Positions 35,316 to 45,875 are shown, numbered from the stretch's first letter. The stretch is DNA of 64,000 nt from Solen grandis (GCA_021229015.1 CM037783.1:58972516-59036515), one strand, 5' to 3'. Numbers and translations: made by a program. Notes: generated by a model not told the origin, from the sequence alone.

Positions 35316-35429
35316 TGGGTTAGGGTTAGGGTTAGGGTTAGGGTTAGGGGTTAGGGTTAGGGTTAGGGTTAGGGTTAGGGTTAGGGTTGGGTTAGGGTTA
35401 GGGTTAGGGCTAGGGGGGTTGGGTTAGGG
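35316..35429 (+). repeat. Interstitial telomeric array A, (TTAGGG)n
   Basis: About 18 repeats of TTAGGG with a few variants (ggggttaggg, gggttggg, gggctagggg). The G-rich strand runs left to right, so the telomere-distal side is to the right. It joins cassette copy 1 at 35430 without any intervening base. Confidence 0.97.
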
Positions 35430-35464
35430 TATAGGCTTGAAACGAATGTTGACCCGTCAACAGA

Positions 35465-35580
35465 TGACGCAACACGTGACCCAAAACAATATGGCTGACA
35501 GTCACGTGCTCTTTTTCCCTGCAATGATTGGTTGTTACGGCATATGTCTCTTACTATCTGACTTCACTATACATTTTTCC
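35465..35580 (+). promoter_or_regulatory. Conserved promoter block of the cassette
   Basis: All three copies keep aacacgtgac (or aaaagtgac in copy 3), a YY1-like aatatggctgacag / aaaatggctgacag, a second E-box gtcacgtg, and an inverted CCAAT box (gattggttg) before the UTR exon. Equivalent blocks lie at about 38523-38640 and 43283-43395. Promoter function is inferred from motif content and position. Confidence 0.5.
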
Positions 35581-35672
35581 TCGCTTTTGTCAGTTACGCT
35601 TTGCAAGTTTATGTGAAAGGATGTGATAGTGATTTATATTTCTGGATTTTTGTGCTACCTACTTTTTTGAAG

Positions 35673-36508
35673 GTTAGTTGATCTTTTGCATTTCATTATT
35701 TTCTTTCTTTTCCTTTGAATTGATATCATAACGTGGTGATTTTGAGTAAATGGATTTATTTTAATTTATAGTTAAAGTAGTTATTATTTCGTCAGAATTA
35801 TAATCAAACAAGTATTGGTTGTTATTTATATATTCCACTTCTCTTTCACGATTCATTTTTTTGAACAAATAAGTAGCATTGTGTCATAGTTTTTCTTTTT
35901 TGAATATATATTGTGGAGTTATTAAATTTAGACCTTAATATATCATAATTAAAACTGTGTTTGTTAATAGAAGTAAAAATATATGATTAGAAGCTTATTT
36001 TTTTATAGGACATAACTTTAAATTTTTAACTATTTTATCGAGATTATCATATCCTCAATCTGCAAGTAAATTTACCTCTAGTTTACTCCAGCCCTAACCC
36101 AATACCCTAACTCTAACCCTCCGTCATCTCAGTACCGATTTAAATTTTAAACATTTATCGAGATTTTTTAATTTCTGCATCATGCATTTGGAGTAAACTC
36201 TTTTGCGACTAGTTTACTCCAACCCTTACCCCTAACCTAACCTTAACTGTAAAACCTGTTTTGTCAGTCACTATTCATGTTTTATGACTTTTTCTTGAGA
36301 TTAAGTTCATTCCTCGTTTGGAGTAAACTCTAGTTACAGTTAGTTTACTCTTACCAAACCCTTAACCTTAACCATAACTCAAAAACCCGTGAGACCCTAA
36401 CCGGATTCACTTAAGGGGTTAACTGAAACTGTGATTTGGAGTTAATTAATCAATATGAATTCAATTACCAAAATTCCTATTTAATTAATAGTATTTTATC
36501 CATTTCAG
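35673..36508 (+). other. 5'-UTR intron of the cassette with CCCTAA motifs and hairpins
   Basis: Donor gaag|gttagt here (gaag|gtaagt in copies 2 and 3) and acceptor catttcag directly before the ATG. The sense strand holds C-rich telomere-like motifs (ccctaaccc at 36092-36100, ctaactctaaccct at 36107-36120, more near 36221-36245 and 36356-36375). It also holds perfect inverted repeats: ggagtaaact / agtttactcc at 36190-36199 and 36211-36220, and ggagtaaact / agtttactc at 36320-36350. Confidence 0.6.
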
Positions 36509-38441
36509 ATGGCCGATTCCGAGGACGATGAGGTGGAAAATCTACATCTGCTAGACACAGCGTTAGAGAATGGTTTGAGTTTTGCTGAATGCTTTAGGAA
36601 GTATGAAAGTGTTGAACAGTTTTTGCTACGTGATAAATACATATCTGTCCGAGGAACTAACATAACATCTGAAGCAGATCTGGAAGAACTTGATTTCAAG
36701 TCTGATATTGATGGAGTAACCATAGTCTGGAAAAAGCATTGCGGATGGTTTTCTGTCGAAATTCAGACACCTAGATTTACTGCCAGTAGGTATTTTTGGA
36801 TTGAAAAAACTGTTCCCGTTCTAAAGAAGCATTTGAAATTGTCAATGTATAGTGAAAACAGTTAAGAGTGTTGAAAGAAGCAGTCGGGACACAGCTTATA
36901 TATGACGGACAGTGGGAGACCTGGCTTGGAATTCTTCCTGACTTCAAGGAAGCTTCATCTTATCCACACGACTTGCAAAAAAAGCTTGTTGTTCAGTTTA
37001 TGGAGAGACTGAGATTTAATTTTCAGTTAGAATTGAAGAAAATGTGGATTCGTGGTGAGGCATTACAAACATTAGCAAAGAATAACTTGAACGCTGCTAA
37101 GAGGGTTTTTGTCTTACCAGGAGATGAAGCTAGGATCCTCCAAAGTTTTAAAAACGCCTTGCGAAATACAGAACTGACCGAACTTCCAAATTTCAGAAAA
37201 ATTGTGTTTAGTTTCCGTTTTGGAGATAAATGGAGCGGATTAGTACCACTGCCAATTGTAGATGAGAGAGCGGTGGAAGAGATGTGTGTTCACGTAGGTC
37301 ATGCCATATCTTCCGGAACAATGGATCTCTTTTGGAGCCGGCAAGGCATTAAAGAAGTGATGGTCCTCGCTGCCAAGTTATATCTGCCTTTTCCTTTGGA
37401 CAATGTGCAAACTTTCAAACGTCTTTGGATGGTAGGGATCTCAGTATTTCTGCCTTGCTTAGAGACGTTTGTCCCGAAGACATCAGATTTGCTCAGATGT
37501 ACAGTGATTTACCACACCGTTATCCAACGACGGGTTCATCCTATTTCTGCATCAATACTGATTGTAAAAGGTATTCAAAGTACACCATCTGAGAGAAGTC
37601 TCTACAAAGATGCATCGAAATATCTTTCTGAAATTGAAAGCAATTTTTCCAATGTCGCGACGGGGTATGCAGATTAGAGTTCGTGGTAAGCTTGAAACAT
37701 ATCAGAAAAGAATTGACGCAGCAAACCTAATACGACAGGACAAACTCGAACAACTACTAGCTACCCATTCCATGATTGTACCATTCATGAAAGGTTTCAA
37801 CATTATATACAGGTTGCGAAATGTTGGTCTTCATTTGCATCGAGAATTATTTGAAGCCTTTGAGACCAAGAAGGGGACCGGTGATATAGACAGTGTTTGG
37901 AAACATTTCAGTGTGAATTGGCTGTGGAAAAACTTCTCTGGGGACATCCAATGGCTGGCACTTCAAGAATTTATTCCATAACCTAGGTCCAGGTTTAGAG
38001 TACCATCTCGTAGCCGCACAGACCGAATGGGATTTCTGTCTTTGGAAAACTGTTTTGCTTGTTGTATAGATGGAACTACATTGCCTCCATTGCGTCTGTA
38101 CACAAAAAACATAACAGCGCAACGTCGGATTGAGAGCGCAAGTGGTTTCGTAAATTTGGTTGGATGTAGTGAAACTGTCATAGGCAAAAAACTTTTGATG
38201 ACTTTACTAAAAGAATTTCATTCAATTGGCAATTTGTTTCTGACACTCGATCATTTCACAATGCTGTTGAAAGCTTCACACGGAATGCTAATAAGAAAAT
38301 AGTCGGTGGAATCACAATCGCTGAACTCATACAAAGGTTGATGTCAGTTAAGAAGGGAAAATGGCCGATGGTATTTGTCGTATTAAGGACCTTTCTTCAG
38401 AATCTAAAGGTCAAAGTTGAGTCATCTATTGAAAAAGGTAT
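36509..38441 (+). pseudogene. Cassette coding region, copy 1 (unrecognised protein, frame-broken)
   Basis: The ATG follows the acceptor directly. The N-terminus is acidic (MADSEDDEVENLHLLD), then comes a mostly alpha-helical-looking, Lys/Leu/Glu-rich protein. A one-base loss gives a stop at 36863-36865. The next frame runs to 37677, and later pieces are in other frames (37610-37981, 38027-38302). Compared with copy 2 most breaks are single-base indels. Conserved-looking pieces include IDGTTLPPLRLYTKNI and FMKGFNIIYRLRNVGLHLHR. I recognise no domain in this part. The protein is cut off by array B. Confidence 0.55.
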
Positions 38442-38487
38442 AGGGTTAGGGTTAGGGTTAGGGTTAGGGTTAGGGTTAGGGTTAGGG
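38442..38487 (+). repeat. Interstitial telomeric array B
   Basis: Nearly perfect TTAGGG repeats. They follow the cut 3' side of cassette copy 1 and join cassette copy 2 at 38488. Confidence 0.97.
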
Positions 38488-41400
38488 TATAGGCTTGAAA
38501 CGAATGTTGACCCATCAACAGATGACCCAACACGTGACCCAAAACAAAATGGCTGACAGTCACGTGATCTTTTTCCGTGCAATGATTGGTTGTTACGGCA
38601 TATGTCTCTTACTATCTGACTTCACTATACATTTTTCCTCGCTTTTGTCAGTTACGCTTTGCAAGTTTATGTGAAAAGATGTGATAGTGATTTATATTTC
38701 TGGATTTTTGTGCTACCTACTTTTTTGAAGGTAAGTTGATCTTTTGCATTTCATTATTTTTTTTCTTTTCCTTTGAATTGATATCATAACGTGGTGATTT
38801 TGAGGAAAAGATTTATTTTAATTTATAGTTAAAGTAGTTATTATTTCGTCAGAATTATAATCAAACAAGTATTGGTTGTTATTGATATATTCCACTTCTC
38901 TTTCACGATTCATTTTTTTGAACAAATAAGTAGCATTGTGTCATAGTTTTTCTTTTTTGAATATATATTGTGGAGTTATCAATTTTAGACCTTAATATAT
39001 CATAATTAAAACTGTGTTTGTTAATAGAAGTAAAAATATATGATTAGAAGCTTATTTTTTTATAGGACATAACTTTTAATTTTTAACTATTTTATCGAGA
39101 TTATCATATCCTCAATCTGCAAGTAAATTTACCTCTAGTTTACTCCAGCCCTAACCCAATACCCTAACTCTAACCTAACCTAACCTTAACTGTAAAACCT
39201 GTTTTGTCAGTCACTATTCATGTTTTATTACTTTTTCTTGAGATTAAGTTCATTCCTCATTTGGAGTAAACTCTAGTTACAGTTAGTTTACTCTTACCAA
39301 ACCCTTAACCTTAACCATAACTCAAAAACCCGTGAGACCCTAACCGATTCACTTAAGGGGTTAACTGAAACTGTGATTTGGAGTTAATTAATCAATATGA
39401 ATTCAATTACCAAAATTCCTATTTAATTAATTGTATTTTATCCATTTCAGATGGTCGATTCCGAGGACGATGAGGTGGAAATCTACATCTGCTAGACACA
39501 GCGTTAGAGAATGGTTTGAGTTTTGCTGAATGCTTTAGGAAGTATGAAAGTGTTGAACAGTTTTTGCTACGTGATAAATACATATCTGTCCGAGGAACTA
39601 ACATAACATCTGAAGCAGATCTGGAAGAACTTGATTTCAAGTCTGATATTGATGGAGTAACCATAGTCTGGAAAGCATTGCGGATGGTTTTCTGTCGAAA
39701 TTCAGACACCTAGATTTATTGCCAGTAGGTATTTTTGGATTGAAAAAACTGTTCCCCGTTCTAAAGAAGCATTTGAAATTGTCAATGTATAGTGAAAACA
39801 GTCTAAGAGTGTTGAAAGAAGCAGTCGGGACACAGCTTATATATGACGGACAGTGGGAGACTGGCTTGGAATTCTTCCTGACTTCAAGGAAGCTTCATCT
39901 TATCCACACGACTTGCAAAAAAAGCTTGTTGTTCAGTTTATGGAGAGACTGAGATTTAATTTTCAGTTAGAATTGAAGAAAATGTGGATTCGTGGCGAGG
40001 CATTACAAACATTAGCAAAGAATAACTTGAACGCTGCTAAGAGGGTTTTTGTCTTACCGGGAGATGAAGCTAGGATCCTCCAAAGTTTTAAAAACGCTTT
40101 GCGAAATACAGAACTGACCGAACTTCCAAATTTCAGAAAAATTGTGTTTAGTTTCCGTTTTGGAGATAAATGGAGGGATTAGTAAAAACCTCAGTATTTC
40201 CTTTTGGAGCCGGCAAGGCATTAAAGAAGTGACTGGTCCTCACTGCCAAGTTATATCTGCCTTTTCCTTTGGACAATGTGCAAACTTTCAAACGTCTTTG
40301 GATGGTAGGGATCTCAGTATTTCTGCCTTGCTTAGAGACGTTTGTCCCGAAGACATCAGATTTGCTCAGATGTACAGTGATTTACCACACCGTTATCCAA
40401 CGACACGGGTTCATCCTATTTCTGCATCAATACTGATTGTAAAAGGTATTCAAAGTACACCATGTGAGAGAAGTCTCTACAAAGATGCATCGAAATATCT
40501 TTCTGAAATTGAAAGCAACTTTTTCCAATGTCGCGACGGGGTATGCAGATTAGAGTTCGTGGTAAGCTTGAAACATATCAGAAAAGAAATTGACGCAGCA
40601 AACCTAATACGACAGGACAAACTCGAACAACTACTAGCTACCCATTCCATGATTGTACCATTCATGAAAGGTTTCAACATTATATACAGGTTGCGAAGTG
40701 TTGGTCTTCATTTGCATCGAGAATTATTTGAAGCCTTTGAGACCCAAGAAGGGGACCGGTGATATAGACAATGTTTGGAAAACATTTCAGTGTGAATTGG
40801 CTGTGGAAAAACTTCTCTGGGGACATCCAATGGCTGGCACTTCAAGAATTTATTCCATAAACCTAGGTCCAGGTTTAGAGTACCCATCTCGTAGCCGCAC
40901 AGACCGAATGGGATTTCTGTCTTTGGAAAACTGTTTTGCTTGTTGTATAGATGGAACTACATTGCCTCCATTGCGTCTGTACACAAAGAACATAACAGCG
41001 CAACGTCGGATTGAGAGCGCAAGTGGTTTCGTAAATTTGGTTGGATGTAGTGAAACTGTCATAGGCAAAAAACTTTTGATGACTTTACTAAAGAATTTCA
41101 TTCAATTGGCAATTTGTTTCTGACACTCGATCATTTCACAATGCTGTTGAAAGCTTCACACGGAAATGCTAATAAGAAAATAGTCGGTGGAATCACAATC
41201 GCTGACTCATACAAAGGTTGATGTCAGTTAAGAAGGGAAATGGCCCATGGTATTTGTCGTATTAAGGACCTTTTTTCAGAATCTAAAGGTCAAAGTTGAG
41301 TCATCTATTGAAAAGGTATATAAACAGTTTATCTCTTGGTTACTTTCCTGCGTTTAGGTCACATGACGAGAGTCGAAATGCAGTTATGTGCTGGGAGTTA

Positions 41401-42300
41401 AGTATGGTTATTGGTCCATTGTTGACATATCAGGAAGGGACAACGGAAGTATTGACGTGGATAGGGTGCATGCAGTTGTTGTTTCAAGCATGGAGAAATG
41501 AAACTTTGCCATAGTTCATTGTACAGAGAAAACCCATTTCCTTGGATAAAGCCTGTTTGGGAGAAACTTGCCGAACAGCAATTGAAAGAAGTTGACCTGA
41601 TTAAGGTGCTAGTCTTTGTCTCTTGTTTGCATTGATTCAACTTGGAAGGTACGTCGACTATCGAAAGCTAGGTTCTGTTGAGAGACAGCTTCCTGTCAGT
41701 CAATCGTCCCTCAGGATCCTTCAAATTCAGTGCAAATTTCAAGTCCCATTTGTGAATACAGTAAAGTTGTACCGCCTTCATCCCTCAATCCCGATAAAAT
41801 TGGGACAAAAAAGGTCTATAGAGGACACCTCAAACATAAGAGAAAAAACACAAGTGGTAGAAGAAAATGTACCAAAGAGTGACGACAACGTTGATCAACC
41901 CTACCGAATAGGGGATTATGAACTTAGCATAAGAACAACAACAGAGTCAGAGGAAGCTCAGATCAAACACAAACCAAGCAGTCGCTGTAACAGCGTATGG
42001 ACGTCAGTTGAATTGGGTCTTCTTAATGAAGTGATTCAACAAATCCACAGTGGACATTGTTTAAGAAATGGCAGTACTATCAAGAACGTTGTCGGGAAAT
42101 GCAAATACCAGATAGATCCCTGAAGCATTTAAAGTAAAACTGAAGCGAATAAAAAAGAAAACAAATGAAAATCTTGAGCTCGGGCTTATTGAATTTATTG
42201 CCAACTATTGTGTATTTTTGTCAGGACTATTAATTACTTCCTTACACAAACCGTCAGCCTTAGAGTAAGCCGCATTGAAACTCAATACCTATATAGGTAT
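38488..42300 (+). mobile_element. Telomere-embedded gene cassette, copy 2 (longest)
   Basis: Starts with the same bases as copy 1 after array B. It carries the same promoter, a UTR exon to 38730, a shortened intron (38731-39450) and a coding relic from 39451 to about 42123-42250. It lacks about 105 bp of the intron between two taacc motifs and about 70 bp of coding sequence near 40172-40205. The 3' boundary is undefined, since the sequence runs to array C at 43119 with a SINE at 42650-42840. Confidence 0.6.
39451..42123 (+). pseudogene. Cassette coding region, copy 2 (extends to the probable C-terminus)
   Basis: The start is MVDSEDDEVE, then a one-base loss. Further frames cover the same protein as copy 1 and continue past copy 1's break. 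The 3' part contains NPFPWIKPVWEKLAEQQLKE (about 41533-41592) and a last open stretch 41623-42123. This stretch has a polar, Glu/Ser/Thr-rich linker (residues about 64-125) followed by VWTSVELGLLNEVIQQ and KNVVGKCKYQ. The WTxxExxLLxxxI pattern resembles the first helix of Myb/SANT domains, but the rest of that fold is not evident. Status and function are unknown. Confidence 0.5.
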
Positions 42301-42309
42301 GTATATATG

Positions 42310-43118
42310 AATGCATGTATGTCAAAAATAATGAAAATAGATTTTAAATTAATTGTGTAAATGGCAAAATTTATGGTTAAATATAGGGTAAGGTTTGGAG
42401 TAATGGGTTCGGGTTAGAGTTAACACCCCTTTTTCAGTATAAAGAGTATACCTTATAAACTTTATCAGGTAAGGGGTTATGGGTATGAATGTTTATATTT
42501 GATTTTTTAAACCATATTTTCACTAGTGAATATATTTCAAATGTCTTGTATGATATGATAATATGCATTCTAATAAATGTTAATGTGATTTAATTGATTA
42601 AACGTTTTGTTTTTCTATTGACCTGAAATACTATCTCCGTCAGATGTAACTCGGTGCGACAATATTTCGGTCATATAGCGACGTTCAGCTAATTACTGGT
42701 GGAGGAAACCCCGAATGCAGAGGCACCCGGGTAAACCCCCGACCTTCCGCAAGCCAGCTGGAAAGCTTCCTCACTTAAAATCCGAGACCCTGCCGGGAAT
42801 CAAACCCCACAGCGGTGAGGGGCTAAGTGATTGTTAAAGGAAATCCAGTTCTGTTTAAATTGATCTAAAAATTAGAAAGTGTAGTATATTCATCATTGGA
42901 AATAACTGCGATGCAGTATAAACCATGGACAAGACGTAATATTACATTTATTTAATATAATTGCTTTATAATTTAAAGTTTTAAAAAATCAATTAAAAAA
43001 AGAAATCATGTGAAAGAAATGAAAATAATCAGCACACTTGAAAACAAACATTGATGTGTAAGAAAATGATTAGTTTCTATAAATTTCAAATATATGAACA
43101 AAAATTGAACCACAGTTG
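42310..43118. other. Tail of copy 2 region, no gene
   Basis: AT-rich, with a telomere-like degenerate stretch at about 42385-42480 (atagggtaaggtttggag, ggtaaggggttatgggt), and an inverted SINE before array C. Confidence 0.5.
42650..42840 (-). mobile_element. tRNA-headed SINE with conserved core (inverted)
   Basis: The minus-strand head is cacttagcccctcaccgct with B-box-like gtggggtttgattcccgg. The core has ccagctggcttgcggaaggt and ctgaacgtcgctatatgac. The core matches 53440-53570. It lies just before telomeric array C. Confidence 0.7.
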
Positions 43119-43248
43119 TAGGGTTAGGGTTAGGGTTAGGGTTAGGGTTAGGGTTAGGGTTGGGTTAGGGTTAGGGTTAGGGTTAGGGTTAGGGTTAGGG
43201 TTAGGGTTAGGGTTAGGGGTTAGGGTTGGTTGGGGTTAGGGGTTAGGG
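43119..43248 (+). repeat. Interstitial telomeric array C
   Basis: About 21 TTAGGG repeats with variants toward the right end. It joins cassette copy 3 at 43249. Confidence 0.97.
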
Positions 43249-45416
43249 TATAGGCTTGAAACGAATGTTGACCCGTCAACAGATGACCCCAAAAGTGACC
43301 AAAACAAAATGGCTCACAGTCACGTGATCTTTTTCCCTGCAATGATTGGTGTTACGGCATATGTCTCTTACTATCTGACTTCACTATACATTTTTCCTCG
43401 CTTTTGTCAGTTACGCTTTGCAAGTTTATGTGAAAAGATGTGATAGTGATTTTTTATTTCTGGATTTTTGTGCTACCTACTTTTTTGAAGGTAAGTTGAT
43501 CCTTTGCATTTCATTATTTTCTTTCTTTTCCTTTGAATTGATATCATAACGTGGTGATTTTGAGTAAATGGATTTATTTTAATTTATAGTTAAAGTAGTT
43601 ATTATTTCGTCAGAATTATAATCAAACAAGTATTGGTTGTTATTTTATATATTCCATTCTCTTTCACGATTCATTTTTTTGAACAAATAAGTAGCATTGT
43701 GTCATAGTTTTTCTTTTTTGAATATATATTGTGGAGTTATTAAATTTAGACCTTAATATATCATAATTAAAACTGTGTTTGTTAATAGAAGTAAAAATAT
43801 ATGATTAGAAGCTTATTTTTTTATAGGACTTAACTTTAAATTTTTAACTATTTTATCGAGATTATCATATTCCTCAATCTGCAAGTAAATTTACCTCTAG
43901 TTTACTCCAGCCCTAACCAATACCCTAACTCTAACCCTCCGTCATCTCAGTACCGATTTAAATTTTAAACATTTATCGAGATTTTTTAATTTCTGCTCAT
44001 GCATTTGGAGTAAACTCTTTTGCGATAGTTTACTCCAACCCTTACCCCTAACCTAACCTTAACTGTAAAACGTTTTGTCAGTCACTATTCATGTTTTATG
44101 ACTTTTTCTTGAGATTAAGTTCATTCCTCGTTTGGAGTAAACTCTAGTTACAGTTAGTTTACTCTTACCAAACCCTTAACCTTAACCATAAATCAAAACC
44201 CGTGAGACCCTAAACGGATTCACTTAAGGGGTTAACTGAAACTTGATTTGGAGTTAATTAATCAATTGAATTCAATTACCAAATTCTATTTAATTAATAG
44301 TATTTTACCCATTTCAGATGGCCGATTCCGAGGACGATGAGGTGGAAAATCTAATCTGCTAGACACAGCGTTAGAGAATGGTTTGAGTTTTGTGAATGCT
44401 TTAGGAAGTATGAAAGTGTTGAACAGTTTTTGTACGTGTTTAAATACATATCTGCCCGAGGAACTAACATAACATCTGAAGCAGATCTGGAAGAACTTGA
44501 TTTCAAGTTGATATTGATTGGAGTAACCATGTTGGAAAAGATTGCGGATGGTTTTCTGTCAAAATTTCGGGGACACCTAGATTTACTGCGTAGGTATTTT
44601 TGGATTGAAAAAAACTGTTCCCCTTTTCTAAAGAAGCATTTGAAATTGTCAATGTATAGTGAAAAAGTTAAAGGTGTTAAAAAGAAGCAGTCGGGACACA
44701 GTTATATATGACGGACAGTGGGAGACCTGGCTTGGAATTTTTCCCTGACTTCAAGGAGCTTCTTTCTTATCACACGACTTGCAAAAAAAGTTGTTGTTCA
44801 GTTTATGGAGAGACTGAGATTTAATTTTCATTTTAGAATTGAAGAAAATGTGGATTGTGGTGAGGCTTTACAAACATTAGCAAAAAATAACTTGAACGCT
44901 GTAAGAGGGTTTTTGTCTTACCAGGAGATGAAGCTAGGATCCTCCAAAGTTTTAAAAAAAGCCTTGCGAAATACAGACTGACCGAACTTCCCAAAATTTT
45001 AGAAAAATTGTGTTTTAGTTTCCGTTTTGGAGATAATGGAGCGGATTAGTACCACTCCAATTGTAGATGAGAGAGCGGGAAGAGATGTGTGTTCACGTAG
45101 GTTTATGCCATATCTTCCCGGGAAAAATGGACTCTTTTGGAGCCCGGGAAGGCATTTAAAGAAGTGACTGGTCCTCGTGCCCAAATTTATCTGCCTTTTC
45201 CCTTTTGGGCAATGTGCAAACTTTCAAACGTCTTTGGATGGTAGGGATTCGTATTTCTGCCTTGCTTAGAGAGTTTGTCCGAAGACATCAGATTTGCTCA
45301 GATGTACAGTGATTACCACACCGTTATCCAACGACACGGGTTCATCCTATTTCTGCATCAATACTGATTTTTAAAAGGTATTCAAAGTACACCATCTGAG
45401 AGAAGTCTTTACAAAG
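43249..45416 (+). mobile_element. Telomere-embedded gene cassette, copy 3 (distal side truncated)
   Basis: Same start after array C, a UTR exon to 43490, an intron 43491-44317 and a coding relic from 44318. It is cut after acaaagag and passes into array D. Single-base indels become frequent from about 44280 on, toward the contig end. Confidence 0.6.
44318..45416 (+). pseudogene. Cassette coding region, copy 3 (5' part only, many indels)
   Basis: Starts MADSEDDEVENL like copy 1, then one-base gains and losses every 20-40 bases break all frames. It ends at array D in the part corresponding to about 37605 in copy 1. Confidence 0.5.
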
Positions 45417-45495
45417 AGGGTTTGGGTTAGGGTTAAGGTTAGGGGTTTAGGGGTTAGGGTTTTGGGTTAGGGTTTGGTTAGGGTTTAGGGTTGGG
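45417..45495 (+). repeat. Interstitial telomeric array D (degenerate)
   Basis: TTAGGG-like repeats with many length errors (tttggg, ttaaggttagggg). It begins where cassette copy 3 is cut off. The errors suit the poor quality of this contig end. Confidence 0.9.
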
Positions 45496-45875
45496 CCAGG
45501 GGCATCTCATACAAGGCTCCCATACAAAGGCCTTTTTTCCATTGTAAAGGCCTTTTGGTTGACTCCATGTGAAGGCCTTTTTCTCAGTAATGGCCCGTGT
45601 TGACTGCTATATGAAGGCCCGATGCTATTTTGAAGGGGGCCTTTTTTTTTCTCATGTGAAGGCCGGGCCTTTACAGACCCCCGCACTGTTATTAAAGGGC
45701 CTTGTTCTGTCAAAGTAGTCAAGAACCGTAACTCTGCATGAGTAGTATTGACATGGTTATCCCATATACAGGGGTATGTTCCATAAAAGGCCTTTTTTTG
45801 GGGAAAAAAAAAACCCCCAAAAAAAAAAAATTTTGTATTTTTTGGGTTTTGGGGGGAAAAATATGTAAAAAGTTC
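45496..45875. repeat. Irregular repeats of an AAGGCCTTTT motif at a contig end
   Basis: The motif aaggcctttt or close variants recurs about every 30-45 bases (about 45528, 45546, 45572, 45615, 45643, 45658, 45787). Homopolymer runs next to the gap suggest low base quality. Confidence 0.5.

Larger units (their letters stand above)
35430..38441 (+). mobile_element. Telomere-embedded gene cassette, copy 1 (distal side truncated)
   Basis: Begins tataggcttgaaacgaatgt straight after array A. It contains a promoter block, a 5'-UTR exon to 35672, an intron 35673-36508, and a coding relic from 36509. It matches copy 2 until ...attgaaaaaggtata, then passes directly into TTAGGG (38442). No reverse transcriptase, transposase or terminal inverted repeat is seen, so the class is unknown. 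Alternatives are a subtelomeric repeat unit spread by recombination, or an integrated exogenous element. Confidence 0.6.

Noticed and set aside
38338..38556. Open frames with (Gly-Leu)n or (Asn-Pro)n at telomeric arrays (also 43051-43239)
   Set aside because: Translations of TTAGGG repeats, not proteins.
36509..42123. Cassette as an integrated virus or a telomerase gene
   Set aside because: No viral hallmark (polymerase, capsid, terminase) and no reverse-transcriptase motif can be seen in any frame. The telomeric context alone is not enough.
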